From positions 1,054,001 through 1,118,000 of the forward strand of contig JAYKKR010000003.1 in NCBI GenBank assembly GCA_036971615.1: a stretch of 64,000 bases of DNA, read 5' to 3'. This DNA comes from Amyloporia xantha (Eukaryota > Basidiomycota > Agaricomycetes > Polyporales > Adustoporiaceae). Numbering within the stretch: position 1 is the stretch's first letter; each line of letters opens with the position of its first letter. The position numbers and the translations under genes are program-made. Positions 55,741 through 64,000 of the stretch are shown here, piece after piece. The notes under the pieces are model-generated. The model was not told the origin of the DNA. It did no database searches and worked only from the letters and a program-made list of their open reading frames with translations.

Positions 55741-58700
55741 GACCAATATGGTTTTTCCTGATGAAATTCCACAAACACAATATAAGGGTGCGGCGACCGT
55801 GCTAGTGAACGCCATGATGTCACGGCAGGAAATATCACACCAACAGGTTATGAGTTATTTAGTAGGAGGAGGGGATTTTTACGCTAGTCACCGATTCCGA
55901 GTGTTGCATTGGGGATCTATTGATCGTTTATTTCAATTGGCCTATAAGGAGAACTACCGTTCAAATGGTGCGTTTCACCAAACCAGCGAGGATCACGATG
56001 TATTAAGTGATACAGTAGCGGTCGATGCGGGCGTTCCTGATGTCATGCGGGAGTGTCCACCTGGTACAGAGATAGGAGGTGTAGCGCGGGTCTCATTAGC
56101 AGATGACGGCGATGGTTATGGCAACCGTGGTGATGTCGAAAGCTGCTATCGAGAAGATGAAGTGCAAGACGAAGAGAGTGTTACACTCGTGTTAGGTAGC
56201 GGGTCCATCTCGTCGGTCAATCAACAGCAAGACTACATCTATCGCGATGCTGGCCTTGGTTTTGGGGATATTTGCTTGTATGAGTTCGTCGGCACTGTGG
56301 AGAAGATAAGTAGGCTGTCTGAAAGTACTCGCACCGAAAAGAGGCGTGTGACAGGCAATAATAATGGTAGGAAACCTACTCCGCGCGGCCAGTTGTTAGC
56401 TCCGCATCCGCAGGCTGTAACTCATATCTTGCGTAAACGATCACGGTGGCTGGTGCCGGTTCTTTTAGGTGATCCTGCTCCGAGTTTCAATCGTTCATCG
56501 TCGGATAACGAGCGGTGGTGTCGTATGATGCTCATATTATTCGTGCCGTGGAGGGTACCTACAGATCTAAAGGCTGCGTCTGAAAAGTGGTCGGAAGCGT
56601 ACGAACGTTTAAAGAACGTTATTGACGATTACCATAAGACTATCATGACCCATATGAACGTCCTGTCAGAGTGTCGAGATGCGCGAGATGAATTCAGTAC
56701 CGCACGTCGTCGCGACTTCCGCAATGTTGGCGAATTTGTACAAGATGACGAAAGGGGGGGGGTCACTGTTGAGAATGACGATGATTGCGACGCAGCAATG
56801 TTTGCGGAGCTCGAAGGCGCGGTTGATATGCGAGCTAATGAGTTCAGTCCTGGCGCTTTGGAGAGTACTTTAGATTCGAAACTTGGGGTACGAACGAGAA
56901 TGGCGTTGGATGCATGCTTTTCTACCTTTACCCGTGAAGAAAGCCATTGCGATGGAGAGTCGGCCACAGTGTGTTCGGAAGATGATCCGCGTTTATACCA
57001 TGAAGCTGCCGTAATGCGAGGGTTGCGAAAACGCAAGCTGCTCAGTAGCAATGAAGGTGGGGATGAAGTCGTAAGTTCCGCTAAACGGCGTCGACGATCA
57101 GTTGAACCCAATATGACGGTATCGTCACTGGCGGCTGTCAGCTCAGCAGAGCGTGACCATGACGTGGTATATGCGCGTAAATTCCACTTTGCTGTGGAAC
57201 AGATTGTGCAGAGTATGCACTTGCATGACAATCCCGAACAAGAACGTGCTTTCCGCATCGTAGCTAACCATCTACGTGATGATCGTAAGCAACTTTTGAT
57301 GTACGTTCCTGGGGTAGGAGGCACGGGGAAGACGCATGTTGTAAAAGCTATCTTACAACTGTTTCACGCAGTTGGTAAGAGGAATGAGATCTTGGTCGGA
57401 GCGCCCACGGGTGCAGCAGCGAGGCTAATAAACGGACATACAATTCATTCTTTACTCATGATATCAAGTCGTAAGCGGAAAGATTTTACCGAGCTCAGAT
57501 CGCTGTGGAGAGGCGTACGGTATCTGATTATCGACGAAATATCAATGACAGGGGCCGAGCTACTGAGTAAAGTCTCGGAACATCTCAAGCAAGCCAAAGG
57601 CGAAGATTGCACCCTCACGACGAAGCCGTTTGGTGGTGTGAATATGATATTTATGGGTGACTTTGGTCAGTTAAAACCGGTGCAGGCTCACGCATTGTTT
57701 AGTTATGCATTGGTCAACAACCCGGGTTTTAGGGAAGCTCGTGACTGTGATGGTATATCTGCAATGATCGGCGCATGTTTATGGCGGCAAGTGGATACAG
57801 TTGTCGAATTAGTGAAGAACCAACGGCAAGGCGATGATCTTGTATATGCATCTATGTTAGGGCGGTTACGGTTGGGGAAATGTAGTAGAATCGAAATCGA
57901 TGGTAACCGCAGTGATTTTGATTTGTTACGTGGGAGGGAATTGCAAGTACTGAGCCGCGGTAACCCAGAGGTGCTTCAAAAGTTTCGTGGGGCGCCAGTG
58001 ATAGTTGGTTCCAAGGTTCTGCGTGATATAATCAACGCTAGATTGCTTGCACACCATGCATCGGATCTGAAACAATCCGTACACTTATATCACGCTGTGG
58101 ATACACATAAAGGGAGTCGCTTTACCGAGGACGTGCAGTCGTGTGTCTGGGGCTTACCGTCATCTGTCACCGATGATGCGTTGGGTCGGATTCCTTTGTT
58201 TGCGGGAATGAAAGTGATGGTGCAAGATAATCTCGCATTCGATCGTGGTATCGTGAACGGTGCAGAAGGTATCGTTCGTGATATTCGTTATTACTGCGAC
58301 CAGAAGGGACGAAGATTTCCATTAGTAGTCTACATTCAAGTCAGCGGAGCGGGCCGTATTACAGATGAACTTGAAGATGATATCATACCCATATTTCCCC
58401 GGAAGACTACGTTCCGATGTAAATTACGAGTCGGCGGACGTGAACAGTATCGATCAGTAACTCGCCTTCAGCTACCCTTGCTACCGGCATATGCGTATAC
58501 TGACTATAAGAGTCAAGGAAAATCATTGGATGTCGCCATTGTTGACATCGAAAGCGCCAGGAGTTTACAAGGTGTGTATGTAATGCTTAGTCGAGTGCGT
58601 TCTCTTCAGGGCCTCGCAATATTGAGACCGTTCTCGGCATCCAAAATATATGGGCAGATATCGGGAGAATTAAGAGACGAATTAAAGAGGTTACAAGTCC

Positions 58701-58786
58701 TCGACGAGGAGACTAGACTCGCGTACGATCTCGAATGCGCTCTTAGTATGCACGGTGATGACGGTACTTTCGAAACGCAGGAGTAA
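55740..58786 (+). pseudogene. Helitron helicase half (Pif1-like), 5' end cut off by insertion
   Basis: The frame opens at 55646 inside the inserted element, but Helitron similarity begins at about 55750 (VFPDEIPQTQYKGAATVL, MMSRQEISHQQVMSYLVGGG). Helicase motifs are all present: Walker A GVGGTGKTHV, Walker B YLIIDEISM, motif III MGDFGQLKPV, motif V AYTDYKSQGKSLDVAIV, motif VI VMLSRVRSLQGLAIL. The frame runs without a stop to 58786. Alone it would be a Pif1-type DNA helicase fragment without the Rep nuclease. It may still be transcribed from the inserted element. Confidence 0.9.
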
Positions 58787-60490
58787 AGATAAAAAGGGTA
58801 CGACGTGCTGTTCTAGGGACGGAGGAATGGTTGGAAGGAGTGGAGACCAGTGTTGAATGTCGGTGTTACGGGAAGTAAAAGATAGCGGTGTGTTTTCGCT
58901 CGCTGGGAGGGGGTCGGGGTGGGGGTACAAACCGGGTGGTCCGTAAAGGGAAAAAGAAACGGGCGCTAGGGCAAATGACAGTCACGTGGTGTCGCGTTGT
59001 GGGGCGCACAGAAGCTGTCTGCGTTGCACTCGACGAGTCCAACAGTAGTCTTGGTGCGTGACAATCGTCGTATGGTCCGGGGTGTGGCTGCTTGTTTATT
59101 GGGTTTATGGTTCGACCGTGATGGTCGTAGGTCGGACATCACTTTGGTTGTCTTCGCGGCCGTTGTAGCATCGTGTGTCACAGCTGTGCTTGCTAATTAC
59201 TTGGTCGGCAAACGGTCCTTATACTTGCCTCTGCTGTTGATTGTTGTCAAGATATCCGTGAGGTGCGTTTGCTTTGTTTTACAACTGCTGATTGTCCGTA
59301 ATATGTATATTCTAACTTGGGGTTTCCCTTCTTGTAGCATCTGTGGTGATGCGTATGGAAATGGCGATCTATTACTGTCCGCGGAGGATTTAGGAGTCGT
59401 TTCGTGCTCTATGTGACGTCAAAGCGATGATTCACAGTTATACCGTGATTTGCGATGAGCTCGCGGTGGACGAGGGTGACATTGAATGTATGTACAGCCT
59501 GCCTTGTTTCTAATGGTATTGGTTTATCTATCTGACGTGCGTTATCTGACGATATAATTTTCTTTCACGCAGAACTCGGACGTTGCGTCGGCGGAGATCA
59601 TACATACGGCTTTTACGCTTTTTGTGTACAGTATCGTTGGTTACAGGAGTGACGATGATGGGGTCGACATACTAGTCAAAGGAAAGGAATCTGATGTGCG
59701 ATGTCTCTTGTGTGCAGGTGATTGAAGTGTGAGGGTTACCTTGTGGTGATAAGGCAAAAGGCGAGCAATTTAAGTGGGAGCAAGTCGCGGGGTTTCTAGA
59801 GATGTAGAGATGAATGCAGAGCCGTCGTGTGTATATTCTGATATGGGGCGTAGGCGGTCAGTCAAGTGTTCCGCGGGACGGTGCGTGTATGGCCATTTAC
59901 ACCTCTGTCCCTTTCGTGGCAACTATGAGGTAGTCGATACCTTGTCTCACGTCGTGGTCAGATGACAGGGTGACGTCTTTAGGTATCTTTTGTGTATCAG
60001 CAAGCTATCGTTTGAGCGGAGGTCGTTGGATGATGAGGAACTGCGTGTCCTTCCTGTAGTTTCGTATGTTTCTGCTCCGTGTGTTCGTGTCGCGTCCCTA
60101 CCGTTTCTGTTTGCTGTATTCTAAATAGTCTGGATGTTTGCTCGCCGGTTCCCGTTTGTTGACTGTCTGTGTGAATAAGGGGCGTGGGGAGTATGTATTA
60201 TTGCCGTTCTCAATTCTCAATAGGTCTGCATTGTAAAATTAATGCCAGAAGTATGACTGCGTCTTAGTTGCAATAACAGAGGGACGGGTTTGTCATGCGG
60301 TTGACATGCTATTTGAGTGTCTAGCTGAGTGCGATGTCCTCGTAATGTACTAGGGTGTGGCAGAAACGGGTTTCAACTTTCATTTCATATACTCTGATCT
60401 GCTACCATGCCGCACTCGCTGATCTTACGAAAGCGTCGTGATAGCTGCATGTTGTTCTACTTTCGTAGGCACATGGGAGGTTGCGATGCT
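58787..60490. other. Flank downstream of the Helitron helicase
   Basis: No supported gene. A plus-strand frame at 58997-59416 (MWGAQKLSALHSTSPTVVLV...) contains hydrophobic stretches that could form membrane helices but has no family resemblance. The 3' end of the Helitron (CTRR with a preceding hairpin) might lie in or beyond this stretch. I could not identify it. Confidence 0.4.
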
Positions 60491-62240
60491 TCAGATCTTC
60501 CGCTTACCCTTTCCTATAGCTCTCCGGCCTCGACGGATATTACCGTTCTCATCAACGTCATCCCCATCCATCGGTATATGAGGCGGTATCGCGTTTTCAT
60601 CGACTTCGATTGGTCGTTTACGCTTCGCGTGATCGACGGATTTGTCGTCAACAGGAAGCAAAGGAGCGGTTGTGCCGGAAGGTCCACTCGCTGGCAACCT
60701 CGCGTAAGAACGTAGTTAGACGTATTGATCACGGCATTGCTTACTGGCATTGTCGTTCATGATTACGTCGTCCCTAAAGTTCGGCGGGGTAGGCGGCCAG
60801 ACCAGCGTATCATCACTATTATCACTTTGTTGGTCTTCTACGTACTCTTGAGTTGTACTACCTAGCATTTTTTTACTTGATTGGTCTCTGTCGATGTCGT
60901 CGTCGGAGAGAAATAATGTGGTATCGTCATCTCCTGCGGAATTGAGGGATACGACGTGCGTTTGTTGAAATGTGTCAATAGTGTGATGTTTTCGATAGTG
61001 GCGGGTAACTCACTGAGATTAATTTCTTCTCCATCACTAAACGGTCGTCGCACAGATTCATCGACGCTTGGAGCTTGGGGCTTGGTCTCCAGCAGATCAG
61101 CCGGAATGCATCCTACACGAATGAATTCCCTCGGCGTGAATTGTGGAGTCCAAGCTGCTTGTCCTACTGAGAGTGTGATGGTGAATGAAAACCATACTAT
61201 ATCTCCGCGGTTGAATTGGGCCGGCTTGCATTTAGATATGTCCTGTACTCTGCCATCGGAATATTCCCAGAATGTGGGCCGATCAGGATTGGGGAAAAAA
61301 CTCGGCGCCGAGTCAATTCCGGTCTTGATCCATGGATGAATGTCATATTTGACGCGTTTTTCATCCTTTGCATTAAACGGATATCGTTTGATAAACACCG
61401 GTGCTTGCAATATATAACGATTGTTTGTTGTAGAGTCTGTGCTTTGCTGCCAGGGCCGTCGCTTTTTATCGCCGACGTTGAATTCGGGAACAGACGCCGC
61501 GTAGAGTTCGACGATCTGATCGGTATGTCAGCTTGTTGTACGACATACGTGATTACCGCATTATCGGCGATGATGAAGCAGTGACTACTTACTGATTGTA
61601 GATCATATATTGCTTTATGTTTACTGGTATCGATGGCGTACGAGAACGTACATCTGTAACCAACATCTCGTTGACTTCAAGTTGAGAGGGTTAGAATGTA
61701 TGTAGGTTACAAATTCATCCAACCGACTTACATACGCCCTTCTGGTAGGTTTTCGGGTGGCATGGCTCCAGGGGGTACATAGTTACCGGTCATAACAGGG
61801 GAGTTCCATGCCCATATTCCGGTAAGATGAAATACCGCCATGGACTTCTCGCCGATGGGGTGAATCTGTATAGAACAGTGTGTAAGCAACAACATAGCAA
61901 GCTTGCGTGAAATGCTCACCGTCCAAGTGGAAGGATGATTGGACCTCAGTTCGATAATGGGTGCTTTCGTGTGAGTAGAAGCGAATGCGCGGAACGGGTC
62001 GAGGTCGCCAACTCGGAACGACTTGCGATCCCAGATAGCGATCTGTTCAGCTACTTCTTCCATGTTGGAGGTGTCTGCTTGACGGTAGAAGTTGCCTGTG
62101 GTGCAGTTCTTATGTAGCGTCGTGAAGCGTCTGTCGGTATGGCAAGATAGGTTGCAAGAGTTGGTGAATTTTCGAGATGACATTTCCGTCCGCGTCATCA
62201 GTCTTGAACACTCTGTCGTACGCTTGTTCGGATTAGTCAT
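60491..62240 (-). CDS. Helitron-associated hypothetical protein
   Basis: Multi-exon minus-strand gene starting MTNPNKRTTECSRLMTRTEM at 62240. Exons contain DRKSFRVGDLDPFRAFASTH, IHPIGEKSMAVFHLTGIWAW, SVPEFNVGDKKRRPW, YDIHPWIKTGIDSAP, PTFWEYSDGRVQDISKC and FNRGDIVWFSFTITLSVGQ. After two further introns comes a charged tail with a nuclear-signal-like HAKRKRPIE, ending KGKRKI at 60491. I associate proteins with PxFWEY...GDIVWxSFT...FTPxEFxRVG with fungal Helitrons and their surroundings; that link is from memory and untested here. A single-strand DNA-binding (RPA/OB-fold-like) role is possible but not shown by motifs. About six introns, mostly GT-AG. One junction near 61590-61520 is not settled. 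Confidence 0.55.
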
Positions 62241-64000
62241 TGAGCGCGCTTCATGTTATTGCCAATATATCGAGGGTGTCGGCTCCTGTTACTGTATATA
62301 GCGCACTTCATCGCATTGACGTTATGGGACAGTTGGATTGTGTATGTGCTTACGCTTCAGTCATCACATTTGCCTTGTATGATGACGTATGACTGGCGCG
62401 TACATTGGTAGAGCCTGTCGTTCAGCTACCGGTATTGATTCCTGTGATCGACGGGGCGCAGTAATGAGGAGACGCCATGTTCAATTCCGCTATATTAAGT
62501 CACTGGCCGTATGATATGTTGCATGGCGTATACGCGGACGCAGTTGTACATGCTTCCGTTATGTTGAACTGTAAATTGTTTCGCAACTACGACGTGCACG
62601 TAGAGTGCGCGTCTAGCCATGACGCGAAGACTTGCAACGCTGAGTTTGTTGATCGTTTATGAGCAAAGATGATGTTAAGCATTGCTGTCCCAAGGTCGAC
62701 AGCTGGCTCGTGCATGTGCGTGTATCTGAAGGGTGGTATGTATTAGCCGCCGGATTTATTCTGGAAAAGGGTTGGTAGACCTGGTCTGGGATTGTGCGGG
62801 GTTTCTGATGCTTGCTTGATGAATTGTTCCACTATACTAGTCCATGATGAAACTATTGATTGTATCTTGTCGTCGAGGGGTGATTGTTATTGCTTTGGGA
62901 GATCGGGGCCTTTCAGGCATTTTAGCCCATGGAGGGGCTTCAATCGAGGTTGGTGGGCACGTGTACACTCCTTATCCAACACTCTTCTTTTTCTTGTACT
63001 ACATCGTGGAAAGCTCGACGTATGAGACTGGACGGAATGCTTGTCTCTCTCGCCACGTCCTTGGCCACTTGTTCTTGGCGACTAAAGCCCGCCCGCTCAT
63101 CGCCCCTGCGCAAACCGTTGCGTCGTATGCCTCGTTGCTGCTGGTATGCTAGCGCATTCGTTCAACTTAAGGATAATGTTTATCTCGTCTTCCTGATCAG
63201 GGATGTCGAGAAGAAGGGCAATAAAGTGTGCGGGAGATCGTGGCAATGGCATGACGCGGTAATGCATGTAGGTCTCCAAGCTTGTCGAATTCACTGTCGG
63301 ACGTACAACGTTACTCTGCTCAGTTGTGTCCGGGTTATCTGAGTTTTGCGAGCTCACATCTGAGTGTAACATTGAGACATATGCGGTGAGCGGTTGATTA
63401 TCTCACAGGCATGCCGGAGCACTGTCGTGTTGCTGCGATGATTCGCCCAAGAAATGTCATTGATTAACGCTCTTTTTGTAGGAGTTTGAACGCGTCGCTG
63501 AGCGTCGCCGTGGACGGCTTCAGTCTCTACCTCTACGCTGATTGTTATTATTATCGACGAGACCGACGACCCACACGAACTCGACAAATTTTCTGACGAT
63601 GTTCGCTCTGTGGATTATTCCTCCATGCCAACGACATCCTTCCCTTTGGGATATTATGGTCCACACTCTGTTTGTATAGAATGCGGTCTGTAGTATAGCT
63701 ATCGTCAATGGTGCGAGGTGCATGGACTGGAATGTGTTGTGTCGTCCGCGGTATATTAGCCGGCCATATATTGGTCACTGTGGTAAGCCTTTCTATTCTT
63801 GAGCGTCTCAAAAGGCTAGTGATGATGGATCTGTTGTCAGCTGATCGGCACATTTTCTCGGACGGTTCACTCCGCGTTGGTGTAGATGGAGACTGTCGGG
63901 GTTTCTACTGCGAATCCGTATTTGCGTGCGTGCTTTGTGTGCCTGCTCGTACACGTAACTGATGACTTTTCGTAGTTTTCTTGATGTGAACATCTCGCTG
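62241..64000. other. No gene supported
   Basis: Open frames are short, on both strands and without motifs. The stretch should include the promoter of the minus-strand gene that starts at 62240. It may still belong to the Helitron or its cargo. Confidence 0.35.

Larger units (their letters stand above)
41326..58786 (+). mobile_element. Helitron (Rep-helicase), interrupted
   Basis: A rolling-circle transposon coding core on the plus strand. The Rep half occupies 41326-44396 and the helicase half about 55740-58786. The 11.3 kb between them is a separate DNA transposon. Rep motifs (HUH and two-tyrosine) and all main Pif1-type helicase motifs are present. The 5' TC and 3' CTRR-hairpin ends were not found, so the true extent is unknown and may include neighbouring genes on both sides. 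A frameshift in the Rep half and the insertion make this copy inactive. Confidence 0.9.

Noticed and set aside
44388..55757. TTTTTC as target duplication of the Plavaka element
   Set aside because: Only six bases in a T-rich context, and joining there does not restore the Helitron phase; kept only as a weak hint.
59000..59416. Plus-strand membrane-protein-like frame
   Set aside because: Hydrophobic stretches alone; no motif, splice support or conservation evidence.

Overview
The window reads as nuclear DNA of a filamentous basidiomycete, most likely an Agaricomycete. Genes are split by many short introns (about 45-90 bases, GT-AG). The gene families fit: a GT15 mannosyltransferase, an AIF/AMID-type oxidoreductase and F-box proteins. 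So does the mobile DNA: a Plavaka transposon, a Helitron, a Ty3/gypsy chromovirus, a LINE remnant, and a TET/JBP-type oxygenase carried inside a DNA transposon. All calls come from reading the sequence; no database search was possible.

Left part (1-21.5 kb). A KRE2/MNT1-type alpha-1,2-mannosyltransferase gene lies on the minus strand at 1442-3746. It reconstructs as 11 exons that close in frame (396 residues). A second copy in the same orientation (18592-20374) has a one-base deletion and lacks the last two exons, so it is a broken duplicate. Between the copies sits a full-length Ty3/gypsy chromovirus (11021-17883, minus strand). Its two 569-base LTRs look identical, it has 5-base target duplications, and it shows a Tf1-like self-priming arrangement. 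The rest of 4.4-11.0 kb shows only one small hypothetical ORF and a few hairpins.

Middle part (21.8-33.4 kb) is the most host-like stretch. A long multi-exon minus-strand gene has the layout of a meiotic chromosome-axis protein (SYCP2/Red1/ASY3-like): helical N-terminus, PH-like domain, long disordered region with a SUMO-interaction-like motif, and C-terminal coiled coil. It is followed by an AMID-like FAD/NAD oxidoreductase, a small SMP/LEA-like protein gene with a TATA box, and a 5'-truncated LINE. From 33.7 to 35.8 kb the sequence becomes AT-rich and almost free of CpG.

Right part (36-64 kb) is a nest of mobile DNA. A Helitron Rep/helicase gene (about 41.3-58.8 kb) carries a frameshift and is split by an 11-kb Plavaka-type DNA transposon (about 44.39-55.74 kb). 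That transposon has a minus-strand transposase (one frameshift) and, head-to-head with it, three plus-strand cargo genes: an unknown protein with a duplicated exon, a TET/JBP-like 2OG-Fe(II) dioxygenase, and a DUF6532-like protein. Between the two arms lie a 17-base-period minisatellite and a perfect 58-base palindrome. Beside the Helitron core are an F-box/LRR-like gene, a strongly altered ribonucleotide reductase small-subunit-like gene that has lost its radical tyrosine, and a gene of a type I associate with fungal Helitrons (60.5-62.2 kb). They may be cargo of one large Helitron, but its ends were not found.
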